DNA from: Ignavibacteriota bacterium
GTDB lineage: Bacteria; Bacteroidota; Ignavibacteria; UBA10030; SZUA-254
Assembly (NCBI GenBank): GCA_016212665.1
Contig: JACREZ010000032.1
Coordinates: forward strand, 191,566 to 255,565
Direction: 5' to 3'
DNA length: 64,000 nucleotides
The notes beneath the pieces were generated by a model. That model worked only from the letters and a program-made list of their open reading frames with translations, was not told the origin of the DNA and did no database searches. Made by a program: the position numbers and the translations under genes. Position 1 is the first letter of the stretch. Every line of letters begins with the position of its first letter. This document shows positions 1-8,256 of this stretch, in pieces.

Positions 1-1
1 G

Positions 2-115
2 CTCCACGCAAAAAGAATTTCCTTCATCCACCCTACCTCAAAAGAAACGATGGTGTTTGAATCTGAACTGCCAATAGATATTTCATCCGTTCTGAAGATT
101 TTACAATCTCATTAG
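2..115 (+). CDS. RluA-family pseudouridine synthase, C-terminal end (partial)
   Basis: Only the last 37 codons are inside the window; the frame is open from base 2 and stops with TAG at 113-115. The peptide begins LHAKRISFIHP and goes on with a short acidic/hydrophobic stretch to the stop. A leucine-histidine-alanine motif followed by FxHP is the typical end of RluA/RluD-type 23S rRNA pseudouridine synthases, where it closes the catalytic domain. The catalytic Asp lies outside the window, so which uridine is modified cannot be read. The assignment rests on this short tail alone. Confidence 0.6.
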   Translation, partial: LHAKRISFIHPTSKETMVFESELPIDISSVLKILQSH

Positions 116-318
116 GAATATGGAAACTGTATGTCAAGCAAAGAAAAAGGAGTGAATTACAACATCTTCACCTTTCTCCGGAACTCCCAAACTCCAACAC
201 TCCAATACTCCAATACATTACTTACTCTTTCCACACAATAACATTCGTTTCTTTTTCCAACCATTAGGAAAAGTTGAACGTTTTGCACTTTTTACAATCG
301 GATTGTGTTGAGATAATG
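116..318. repeat. Intergenic stretch with short ACTCC-type degenerate repeat
   Basis: No gene is seen between the end of the pseudouridine synthase and the promoter of the next gene. Bases 182-217 hold a run of near-identical 7-8 base units (AACTCCC, AAACTCC, AACACTCC, AATACTCC). This is the first of many short degenerate arrays in intergenic DNA of this window. Confidence 0.5.
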
Positions 319-349
319 TTGCTTTTACCCAAAGCATTTTGTAAGTTTC
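319..349 (+). promoter_or_regulatory. Bacteroidota-type promoter candidate
   Basis: TTG at 319-321, then 20 bases, then TAAGTTTC at 342-349, which matches TAnnTTTG at all but the last base. Transcription would start near 356, giving a leader of about 27 bases before the GTG at 383. Confidence 0.45.
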
Positions 350-382
350 TATCAGTCAATTACAATAATTCAATAATTCCAA

Positions 383-3300
383 GTGAATAAACTTTTTCTT
401 TCTTGTTTGCTATTGTTTTGCACCGTCAGTGTTGCGCTTACTCAATCAACAGAATTCGGCAAAAACAAAGTCCAGTACAAAAACTTCGATTGGTATTTCA
501 TCCAATCAACCCACTTTGATGTTTATTTTTCCGATGGCGGAGAATACCTTTCAGAATACACTGCCGATGTTGCGGAATCCTCTTACAACTCCATCAGCAA
601 ATCGTTCCGTTATCAAATAACGAACAGAATTCCGATTGTCGTTTATAATTCTCACAACGATTTTCAACAAACAAACGTCGTCAACTCGTACCTCGAAGAA
701 GGCATCGGAGGTGTAACAGAACTATTCAAGAATCGCGTTGTACTTCCGTTCGAAGGAGATTACGCCAAGTTCCGCCATGTCATCCACCACGAACTTGTTC
801 ACGCTGTCATCAACGATATGTTTTACGGCGGCTCACTGCAAAACATCATTGCCAATAACATCACGCTCCAACTCCCCTTGTGGTTCAACGAAGGACTTGC
901 CGAATACGAATCGCTCAAGTGGGATACCGACTCCGATATGTTCCTTCGTGATGCAACCGTGCATGAATATTTACCGCCGATTCAATTTCTTGATGGCTAC
1001 TTTGCCTATCGCGGCGGACAATCGCTATGGTATTACATCGCGACAAAATATGGTGAGGAAAAAATTGGGGATATTCTCATGCGAGTTAAATCCTCGCGCA
1101 GTGTTGAAGAAGGTTTCCGCTCTGCCATCGGCCTGAATATCAAAGAACTTTCAGAGCGATGGGAGAAAGAACAAAAAGTTCTCTATTGGCCCGACATTGC
1201 AAAGAGAAATGAGCCGGTTGATTATGCGCGACGCATCACCGACCACACGGAAGATGGAAGTTTTTACAACACAAGCCCGTCGCTTTCTCCGCTCGGCGAC
1301 AAAATCGCATACATCTCAAATCAGGATGATTATTTTGATGTGTTCATCTCCAGCACCATCGAAGGTTCTTCGCCATCAAAGTTGATTAAAGGACAACGCA
1401 CCGCTGACTTTGAAGAATTACATCTGCTCACGCCCGGCATGGCATGGTCTCCTGATGGAAAAGAAGTAGCGCTTGCGGCAAAAAGCGGAGAGCAGGATGC
1501 GATCATTCTTGTTGAAGTTGAATCGCAGGACGAACAGAAAATCGAATTTCATCTCGATGGAATTTTTTCTATTGATTGGTCGCAGGATGGAAACTACTTG
1601 ACTTTCGGCGGCTCGAAAAACGGCCAATCCGATATTTATGTGTACAATTTCACGACAAAAGAATTGAAGAACATCACGAACGATATCTTCAGCGATGCCG
1701 ACCCCGCGTGGTCTCCCGATGGAAAATCAATTTACTTTGTTTCCGATAGGAGCGAACATCTCTCGTTGATGAACAATCAACAGAATTTTAAGATGCAAAC
1801 ATATGCAAATCGGAAAACGGATGTCTATAAAATTAATGTTGAAAATTCAGTCGTAACCCGCCTGACCGATACCCCGCTCAACGACGAAGCCGGTCCGACT
1901 CCACTCTCAGACGGAAAACATCTCCTGCTGATTTCCGATTTGAATGGCATCAACAATGTGTACTCGCTTGATTTACAAACCGATTCACTTCGCCCGCTCA
2001 CAAATTCGCTGACAGGAATTTATCAAATTTCTCTGTCGCGTGATGGAAACAAGATGGCGTTTTCTTCTCTGCACAAAGGCGGGTTTGATTTATTTTTAAT
2101 GCGAACTCCCAACGAGAAAAAACTTGCGTCATCAACCATCGAGCCAACCGAGTTTATCAAACGACTAACAAAAGTTGAAACTCAAAGCGATTCCGTCTCA
2201 TCCACGCAACATCAATTGGATATTTCCGATGATGTCATCGTCAAAACCGATGTTTCCGAATCTACAACGCGGCGGGAGGAAAAATCCGCTATTGACCTTC
2301 GACACTACATCTTCGATGAACGCTATCAAAAACCGGATGAAGAACCGACCGATTCGGCTACTAAAGCATCGTTTCAAAACAATGTTGATAAAGAAGGAAA
2401 ATATGTCGTCAACAAATATCGCCTGAATTTCTCTCCCGACATTGTCTATGGTGCGGCGGGCTACAATACGTTTTACGGAATCCAAGGCTCAACCATCATG
2501 GCATTCAGCGACATGCTGGGCAATCACCAGATTTATCTCCTCACCAATCTTATGTTCGATTTGAAGAACAGCGATTACGCTCTCGCCTACTTCTATCTCC
2601 CCAAACGAATTGATTGGGGTATTCAGGGATTTCACAGCGCACGCTTCATCGCTCTCGATGACGGACTAACAGACGGAAGCCTCTACCGGTTCAGAAACTA
2701 CGGCGCAAGTCTCATGGCAACATATCCGCTCGACAAATTCCGTCGTTTGGATTTTGGTCTCGGTTGGTTGAATGTCACCCGCGAAAATCTTTCGTACGAT
2801 TTCTTCCCGCTTCAACAACGCTCGGTCATCACTCCGTCAATCAGTTATATCCATGACAATACATTATGGGGAATGATTGCCCCGGCAAACGGAACACGTT
2901 ACAATATCAGTCTGCTCGGCAGTCCGAAACTCGGAGAAAACTCACTCGGCTTTTATAGTGTCACTGCAGATTACCGTCGCTATTTCAAACTATGGAAAAA
3001 CTACACGTTTGCGTTGCGTTTTGCAGGCGGCGGAAGTTTTGGAGAGAACCCACAACGCTTCATCGTCGGCGGTGTTGATAATTGGATTAACAGAAAATTT
3101 GAAGACGACCGGCTCCCTATCGAAAATGCGGAAGATTATATTTTCCTCACGTCTGGAATTCCCCTTCGGGGCTACAACTACGCGGCAAAGGAAGGAACAA
3201 AGTACGCTATGACAAACATGGAATTCCGCTTCCCGTTTTTTGGATATGTTGCCGCAGGTCCTCTTCCGGTCTTCTTCCAAAGTTTGAACGGAATCTTTTT

Positions 3301-3520
3301 CCTTGATGTCGGCACCGCCTGGCACTCCGCATCTAACTTCAAGGGCTTCGACAAAGACGAACTTGGAAACACGTATGCAAAAGATTTATTGATAGGAACC
3401 GGTTACGGCTTACGAATGATCTTCCTCGGCTTCCTCGTCAAAATGGATGTCGCCTGGACGATTGATTTCCAATCCTCGTCACATCCACGGTATAATATTT
3501 CTTTGGGGGCGGATTATTAA
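383..3520 (+). CDS. Peptidase MA-like / TolB-propeller / outer-membrane barrel protein
   Basis: A 1045-residue exported protein starting at GTG 383; an in-frame stop at 374 excludes a longer form. It has a signal peptide (about residues 1-20). A zinc-metalloprotease domain has HELVH at 136-140 and a downstream FNEGLAEY with E170, the gluzincin-type pattern of the MA-like family. A WD40/PD40 (TolB-type) propeller follows, with SPDG-like repeats at about 290-620. The C-terminal 300 residues resemble a surface-antigen beta-barrel (NKYRLNFSPD onward). Such proteins are predicted to sit in the outer membrane with the protease facing the periplasm. Substrate unknown. Downstream is a strong hairpin, so it is probably monocistronic. 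Confidence 0.8.
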   Translation: MNKLFLSCLLLFCTVSVALTQSTEFGKNKVQYKNFDWYFIQSTHFDVYFSDGGEYLSEYTADVAESSYNSISKSFRYQITNRIPIVVYNSHNDFQQTNVVNSYLEEGIGGVTELFKNRVVLPFEGDYAKFRHVIHHELVHAVINDMFYGGSLQNIIANNITLQLPLWFNEGLAEYESLKWDTDSDMFLRDATVHEYLPPIQFLDGYFAYRGGQSLWYYIATKYGEEKIGDILMRVKSSRSVEEGFRSAIGLNIKELSERWEKEQKVLYWPDIAKRNEPVDYARRITDHTEDGSFYNTSPSLSPLGDKIAYISNQDDYFDVFISSTIEGSSPSKLIKGQRTADFEELHLLTPGMAWSPDGKEVALAAKSGEQDAIILVEVESQDEQKIEFHLDGIFSIDWSQDGNYLTFGGSKNGQSDIYVYNFTTKELKNITNDIFSDADPAWSPDGKSIYFVSDRSEHLSLMNNQQNFKMQTYANRKTDVYKINVENSVVTRLTDTPLNDEAGPTPLSDGKHLLLISDLNGINNVYSLDLQTDSLRPLTNSLTGIYQISLSRDGNKMAFSSLHKGGFDLFLMRTPNEKKLASSTIEPTEFIKRLTKVETQSDSVSSTQHQLDISDDVIVKTDVSESTTRREEKSAIDLRHYIFDERYQKPDEEPTDSATKASFQNNVDKEGKYVVNKYRLNFSPDIVYGAAGYNTFYGIQGSTIMAFSDMLGNHQIYLLTNLMFDLKNSDYALAYFYLPKRIDWGIQGFHSARFIALDDGLTDGSLYRFRNYGASLMATYPLDKFRRLDFGLGWLNVTRENLSYDFFPLQQRSVITPSISYIHDNTLWGMIAPANGTRYNISLLGSPKLGENSLGFYSVTADYRRYFKLWKNYTFALRFAGGGSFGENPQRFIVGGVDNWINRKFEDDRLPIENAEDYIFLTSGIPLRGYNYAAKEGTKYAMTNMEFRFPFFGYVAAGPLPVFFQSLNGIFFLDVGTAWHSASNFKGFDKDELGNTYAKDLLIGTGYGLRMIFLGFLVKMDVAWTIDFQSSSHPRYNISLGADY

Positions 3521-3528
3521 ATGATTTT

Positions 3529-3560
3529 AGCAGACAAGTACTATTTATTACTTGTCTGCT
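3529..3560 (+). terminator. Strong inverted repeat, terminator between convergent genes
   Basis: A perfect 12-bp inverted repeat (3529-3540 and 3549-3560) with an 8-base loop, followed on the plus strand by a T-rich stretch (ttcttttc). It sits between two convergent genes. Its right arm encodes the last codons of the minus-strand gene, so it probably ends transcription of the plus-strand protease gene. Confidence 0.7.
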
Positions 3561-3787
3561 TTCTTTTCAGGTTCAATTTCTTTTTTTGATTTCTCCTGAT
3601 TCAGTCTTGCTTTCCTCTTCTGCATCCCTTTATGCACCGGCGCTTTCCCTTCGCGTTTCTTCTTCTCGCGTAATTCGTACGCCTGTTTCTTCTTCTGCTT
3701 TACAGTCTCTTGTTGTGCTACAGCAACAAGAGTCGAACTGAAAAATAGTGCAATAAGTACTGCTAAAAAATATCTTGAAAGTTTCAT
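3548..3787 (-). CDS. Small exported basic protein, function unknown
   Basis: A 79-residue protein. ATG at 3787 was chosen because AAAGGA lies just upstream and the product then begins with a clean signal peptide (MKLSRYFLAVLIAL, cleavage after VAVAQ). Longer in-frame starts reach back over the divergent gene and have no ribosome binding site. The mature part (about 55 residues) is almost entirely Lys/Arg/Glu/Gln (KQKKKQAYELREKKKREG) and is likely helical. I recognise no family. It is divergent from the GroES-like gene, 105 bases away. Confidence 0.6.
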   Translation of the reverse strand: MKLSRYFLAVLIALFFSSTLVAVAQQETVKQKKKQAYELREKKKREGKAPVHKGMQKRKARLNQEKSKKEIEPEKKADK

Positions 3788-3892
3788 TGTTTTTCCTTTT
3801 GAATTTTTCATTTTGAATTGATTGCAATATAACATTTTTCCCAAAATCTCCGTATGCTCTCCCCGATAAATTTTGTATATTCGGAGTGCGTT

Positions 3893-4279
3893 ATGGACTA
3901 CACAAGAAAAAAACAAATCATCATCGTTGGCGATAGAGTTCTCATCCTCCCAGAAAGCGACCGTGACCGCTCCCAGCATGGACTCTATCTCCCGCCAAGC
4001 GTCAAAGAAAAAGAAAAAGTCCATAGTGGATACGTCGTCAAAGTTGGTCCCGGCTACGCCGTTCCCAACCCGTCATTCATTGACCAGGAATCATGGTCAA
4101 CAACTCCAAAAGACCCCGTAAAATACATTCCGCTGCAAGCCGAAGAAGGCGACTACGCCATCTTCCTCCGCGACCAATCCATCGAAGTCGAAATAGACGC
4201 AAAGAAATATCTCATCGTTCCCCAAACAGCAATCCTCATGCTCTTCCGGAAAGATATTCTCGGCGAACTCAACGTCTAA
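3893..4279 (+). CDS. GroES-like (Cpn10-fold) protein with an insertion
   Basis: 128 residues from ATG 3893, preceded by CGGAG at good spacing. The protein follows the Cpn10 pattern: an opening strand with GDRVLILP, a mobile-loop-like region (HGLYLPPS, VKEKEKVHSGYVVKVGPG), and the closing GDYAIF...YLIVPQTAILML. Normal GroES has about 95 residues. This one has roughly 25 extra residues (NPSFIDQESWSTTPKDP) between the VGPG turn and the second half. No groEL is adjacent, so it is more likely a second, diverged GroES-like protein than the main co-chaperonin. Role not known. Confidence 0.7.
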   Translation: MDYTRKKQIIIVGDRVLILPESDRDRSQHGLYLPPSVKEKEKVHSGYVVKVGPGYAVPNPSFIDQESWSTTPKDPVKYIPLQAEEGDYAIFLRDQSIEVEIDAKKYLIVPQTAILMLFRKDILGELNV

Positions 4280-4300
4280 GAGATTCAAGTCCGTACAGGT

Positions 4301-4723
4301 TCATAATATTTTTCTTGATGCAACAACAGTCACCAAATGCCACAACTCCCGGTGAATGTAATGTGTAATCAGTGAGTTCATCTCCGAAACAAGCGAGGAA
4401 GGAACGATGATAAACAACCGGTAAGATTTTCCACTCTGTTTATCCTTCTGGTCAAGGAAAACATCATACTCGGTCAATGATGCCTCTATATCAAGTTCCT
4501 CAAACGATGTGCGCACAATACCGAGAACATATTCTTTCATAAGTGTATCATAAGCAAAAATATCGGGCATCTTCCCCTGCTGGTCGCCGTAGCCATCATT
4601 GTGCAACAACGCCGGTTGCGGGAATCCAAAGTCTCCCCGTACTCCCCGAACTTCAAACCCTACGGCTTGGAAATATTCGAGCAGTTCCTGAGTCAAAATA
4701 TGGTTCTTTTCATCTTGCAACAT
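4301..4723 (-). CDS. Hypothetical protein, full-length copy of a duplicated gene
   Basis: A 140-residue protein beginning MLQDEKNHILTQELLEYF, with the motifs GFEVRGVRGD and NDGYGDQQGKMPDIFAYD. The PDIFAYD...YVLGIVRT...DVFLDQ arrangement loosely resembles a PD-(D/E)XK nuclease fold, but the usual E-x-K is not present, so I assign no function. A 63-residue truncated paralogue lies at 6956-7147 on the same strand, and the similarity extends about 35 bases upstream of both start codons. The two copies flank the secreted propeller gene. Confidence 0.55.
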   Translation of the reverse strand: MLQDEKNHILTQELLEYFQAVGFEVRGVRGDFGFPQPALLHNDGYGDQQGKMPDIFAYDTLMKEYVLGIVRTSFEELDIEASLTEYDVFLDQKDKQSGKSYRLFIIVPSSLVSEMNSLITHYIHRELWHLVTVVASRKIL

Positions 4724-4772
4724 TGTTGTCTTTGAGAAAAATTTTCCTGAAATTTGTACTGAATTACAACGC

Positions 4773-4792
4773 TTACATTCTCATGAATGTAA
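4773..4792. promoter_or_regulatory. Perfect palindrome between divergent genes (operator candidate)
   Basis: TTACATTC, four bases, GAATGTAA: a perfect 8-bp inverted repeat in the 114-base gap between two divergent genes. It has no T-run and is short and symmetric, as expected of a binding site for a dimeric regulator. No regulator is identified. Confidence 0.35.
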
Positions 4793-4837
4793 TGATAATA
4801 AATTTTCTTCATTAAAATCAAGACTAAGGAGCTAAGG

Positions 4838-6913
4838 ATGAGTAAGAAAATTATTGTGTTATTAATGTTAATAATTCCCCTGCAATTACCTGCACAGTGG
4901 GAAAAATTGGACGGACCATATGGTGGTTCTGTGAATTTATTTGGTTCGGTCGGTTCAGACTTGCTTGTAACAGTTAGTAATGGCAGAGAAATAAAATCTT
5001 ATTTTTCGACTGACGAAGGAGCAAAGTGGAATATTATCACTACCCTTGAAGATAATATTATTAATTCTACTTTGAATACCGAGAATTATTCCTATGTAAC
5101 CACAAGTAACCACGGAGTCTACCGTTCTTCCGACAATGGTTCTCACTGGATTCCTGTGAACGACGGATTGACATCACTTCAATATGGAGTTTTAGCATTG
5201 TGTGATTCATTCATATTTGTTGCTTCCCCCGACGGAGTTTTTCGTTCAACTGAACTTGATACCACCTGGGAATCTTCAAATGTCGGTCTCTCAGTTCATA
5301 AAGTTAATACCTTTACTGTTCTTGGAAATATTATTTTCGCGGGTTCTTACACTGGCGGAATTTTTCGCTCCACTGATTATGGTCTTACATGGAATGATGT
5401 TAACAGTGGTTTGATTAGCAGGTCTATTACTTGTCTTGCAAGTTATAATACTATTATCGTAGCAGGATTTGACGGCACTGGCATTTATCGTTCGTTAGAT
5501 AGTGGCAAAACCTGGAATGCTATAAACTCAAGGATACCATCACTTGATATTTATGACATCATTTTTTTCGGCAATGAATTGTTTGCTAGTACTAACAATG
5601 GTGTTTTTCGCAGTTCAAATAACGGTTCAACATGGATTCTGACAAATAACGGATTATTTAGTTCCTTTGTTTACGAATTATTTTCTTCCGGGATTTATCT
5701 TTTTGCCGGTACCTATAGCGGTATTTTTCGTTCAACCGATTTTGGTTCGAGTTGGGTCTATAGTAGCAATGGACTTTCAGACTTATCCATAATTTCGATT
5801 ACTGCACTTGATTCATTTTTCTTTATTGCAAATAGTAGCCATGGTGTATTTCGTTCAACTGATAATGGTGTAGGTTGGACAGAAAGTAATTCAGGAATAG
5901 TCAACCCGTTTGCAACTCAACTGCTGGTGAAAGATAGTATCCTTTTTGTCTGTACATCAGATAGTGGTATTTATAGTTCAGTCAACAAAGGGAATAGTTG
6001 GTCTGCCGTTAACTATGGTCTCTCAGACTATTATATTACAACTCTTATTAACAAGGACTCTATCCTGATAGGGGCATCATCTTCAGGAGTGATTTTTCAA
6101 TCTTCCGATAATGGGATGAATTGGAAATCAGTTAACTCGGATTTCAATTCTAATGATATTCACGTTTTCGCTGTAATAGATACCTTACTTTTTGCAGGAT
6201 GTAAAAATGGAGTTTTCCGCTCCCATGATAACGGTTCAACTTGGACTGCTGTAAATTCAGGATTAACCACACTCAACACATATAGTTTATCAATCGGGGA
6301 TACTACTCTTTATGCAGGTACTGTAGCAGGTATTTTTAGTACAACAAATTACGGCGACACATGGAATGAGATTGGACTCGGTTTAAATTTATCTTGGGTT
6401 CGTTCTATTTTGGTAATAGGAAACGATATCATTGCGTCCACATACAATGAAGGTATTTTCAAATTCAATCGTGAAGATGAAATTTGGTATGAAGTTAACA
6501 ATGGCTTAACAAGTTCGAGAGTGTTTGCTCTAACAAGTATAGGTGATTACCTGTTCGCTGGAAGCAAAGGTATTTGGAAACGCCCCCTCTCGGAAATACT
6601 AACTTCTGTTAAAGAAATTCCCAGTAATGAAATTTCAACGCATTTTGCATTAGAACAAAACTACCCAAATCCGTTTAATCCGACAACGAAAATTAGATTT
6701 CGTATTACAAAATCTGAAAATACTTCACTTAAAATTTTCGATATTCTTGGAAAAGAAATTTCTGTTCTCGTTAATGCGTATCTTCACCGGGGCGTATATG
6801 AAGTTCATTGGAATGTAAACACTCTATCATCCGAACAACCGGATGGGGTTTATTATTATCAGTTGAAAACCGATTCATACATAGAAACAAAAAAAATGTT
6901 GCTCTTGAGGTAA
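4838..6913 (+). CDS. Secreted BNR/YCF48-like propeller protein with T9SS sorting domain
   Basis: 691 residues with AAGGAG just before the ATG. A signal peptide (about 1-20) is followed by about a dozen repeats of some 40-45 residues, each carrying a GVFRSTDNG-STW-type core, which is the BNR/YCF48-like propeller pattern. The last 85 residues form the type A C-terminal domain (LEQNYPNPFNPTTKI, then DILGKEISVL and GVYYYQLKT), the signal for export and anchoring by the type IX system. It is likely a cell-surface or released protein. The ligand cannot be predicted from the propeller. A complete and a truncated copy of another gene flank it. Confidence 0.8.
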   Translation: MSKKIIVLLMLIIPLQLPAQWEKLDGPYGGSVNLFGSVGSDLLVTVSNGREIKSYFSTDEGAKWNIITTLEDNIINSTLNTENYSYVTTSNHGVYRSSDNGSHWIPVNDGLTSLQYGVLALCDSFIFVASPDGVFRSTELDTTWESSNVGLSVHKVNTFTVLGNIIFAGSYTGGIFRSTDYGLTWNDVNSGLISRSITCLASYNTIIVAGFDGTGIYRSLDSGKTWNAINSRIPSLDIYDIIFFGNELFASTNNGVFRSSNNGSTWILTNNGLFSSFVYELFSSGIYLFAGTYSGIFRSTDFGSSWVYSSNGLSDLSIISITALDSFFFIANSSHGVFRSTDNGVGWTESNSGIVNPFATQLLVKDSILFVCTSDSGIYSSVNKGNSWSAVNYGLSDYYITTLINKDSILIGASSSGVIFQSSDNGMNWKSVNSDFNSNDIHVFAVIDTLLFAGCKNGVFRSHDNGSTWTAVNSGLTTLNTYSLSIGDTTLYAGTVAGIFSTTNYGDTWNEIGLGLNLSWVRSILVIGNDIIASTYNEGIFKFNREDEIWYEVNNGLTSSRVFALTSIGDYLFAGSKGIWKRPLSEILTSVKEIPSNEISTHFALEQNYPNPFNPTTKIRFRITKSENTSLKIFDILGKEISVLVNAYLHRGVYEVHWNVNTLSSEQPDGVYYYQLKTDSYIETKKMLLLR

Positions 6914-6955
6914 CACGATTACTGCTCAGAACATTTTGAAGAAGAATAACCCTGC

Positions 6956-7147
6956 TTATCTACTACAAGTATCATAAGCAAAAATATCGGGCATCTTCCT
7001 CTGCTGGTCGCCGTAGCCATCGTTCTGAACAAAGGGCGGTTGGGGAAACGCCATCTCCCCGCGCACTCCTCTGATTTCAAATCCTATAGACTGAAAATAG
7101 TCGAACAATTCCTTAATCAGGCGATGATTCTGTTCATCGTGCAACAT
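6956..7147 (-). pseudogene. Truncated paralogue of the 4301-4723 gene
   Basis: 63 codons from ATG 7147, beginning MLHDEQNHRLIKELFDYF and running collinear with the complete copy through NDGYGDQQ and PDIFAYDT. It then ends with two unrelated residues and a stop. The C-terminal 78 residues of the complete copy are missing. Upstream DNA is also related (GTTGTCTTTGA and an AAAATTTTC block in both). This looks like a segmental duplication that lost its 3' part. Confidence 0.65.
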
Positions 7148-7337
7148 ATGTGAGTAAAATAGTTGTCTTTGACAAAAAATTTTCGGAAGATTGTACCACG
7201 TAAGCCGAATCGTTATGTCAATGTAAAGAATTTGGTGAGATTTTTCCAACTCTGTATCGAAATCAATTTTCCATTTCTTGAGAGAACGAGAAGGCTTATG
7301 AACTAAAACTATTTTTTCAACTATTTCGGAGTCTTGT

Positions 7338-8027
7338 ATGGATACCACTGTTATTTTCGATCCGTGGCGGGCGTTCGTGTTACAACTTGCCGAGTTTTTA
7401 CCTAAGATTCTCGGCGCACTTGTTATTCTCGTCGTCGGCTGGATGATTGCTAAAGTTACTCAACTCGGTGTCACCCGTTTCCTGAAATTAATGCGTGTCG
7501 ATTTTATTTCAGAGAAGGCGGGTGTGGACGAGTTTCTCCTTCACGGCGGGCTAAAACAAACCGCTGTTGATATTCTCGGGATGCTTGTCTATTGGGTTCT
7601 CATGTTGATTGTCATTCTCATCGCGCTTAATAGCATGGGTCTTCAAACAGCATCCGAACTGTTGAACCAAATTATTTTATATATTCCCAATGTCATTGTC
7701 GCAGTTGTAGTTTTTATCGTTGGATTATTTTTTGCAAAGTTCCTGCAAGCCTCGGTGGCAACATACTTCAGCAATGCCGGGGTAAAAAATGCACGTGCGT
7801 TGGGAACCATTACACAATATGCTGTAATTATTTTCGTCGTCTCGATTGCTCTGGAACAATTATCTATCGGGAAAGAGTTGGTCGTTAGCGCGTTCCAGAT
7901 TGCGTTTGGTGCTATTTGCCTCGCTCTTGCTCTGGCATTCGGGCTGGGCGGAAGAGAGTGGGCTGCAACTATTTTATCAAAACATCTCCCGGTAAACGAT
8001 GATGTCGAACAGCAAACGGAAGAATAA
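7338..8027 (+). CDS. MscS-type conserved TM-helix membrane protein
   Basis: 229 residues from ATG 7338, with CGGAG seven bases before it. Four or five membrane helices are visible, including two copies of the conserved TM-helix repeat typical of CmpX/YkuT-like relatives of small-conductance mechanosensitive channels (LPKILGALVILVVGWMIAK and IPNVIVAVVVFIVGLFFAK). A glycine-rich final segment reads LALAFGLGGREWAATIL. It lacks the large cytoplasmic beta domain of full MscS. Likely an inner-membrane, channel-like protein. Transcribed alone. Confidence 0.75.
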   Translation: MDTTVIFDPWRAFVLQLAEFLPKILGALVILVVGWMIAKVTQLGVTRFLKLMRVDFISEKAGVDEFLLHGGLKQTAVDILGMLVYWVLMLIVILIALNSMGLQTASELLNQIILYIPNVIVAVVVFIVGLFFAKFLQASVATYFSNAGVKNARALGTITQYAVIIFVVSIALEQLSIGKELVVSAFQIAFGAICLALALAFGLGGREWAATILSKHLPVNDDVEQQTEE

Positions 8028-8181
8028 TCTTCTTCCTTTACCTATGTTTGATTGATTCAATATTTGAGTCTATACTAAAAACTCTTCACAGAGTATATTC
8101 GGACTTGAAAACAATCTGTTCTCATTATGATTCTGTCATGGAATACTCTTTTTATTGCAGACTCAGAAATGAATGAAAAAC

Positions 8182-8212
8182 TTGTTTCTCACCTCCCAAA
8201 TCTTTACATTTT
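8182..8212 (+). promoter_or_regulatory. Bacteroidota-type promoter candidate
   Basis: TTG at 8182-8184, exactly 20 bases, TACATTTT at 8205-8212 (seven of eight matches to TAnnTTTG). It lies 44 bases upstream of the M16 protease start. The rest of 8028-8256 shows no other feature. Confidence 0.45.
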
Positions 8213-8256
8213 TGCCGTTTGAAACTATCTCTAACACTTAAAGTGAGATTTCATTA

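Noticed and set aside
4301-4723. PD-(D/E)XK nuclease assignment
   Set aside because: Only a loose PD...D pattern is visible and the E-x-K residue pair is missing.
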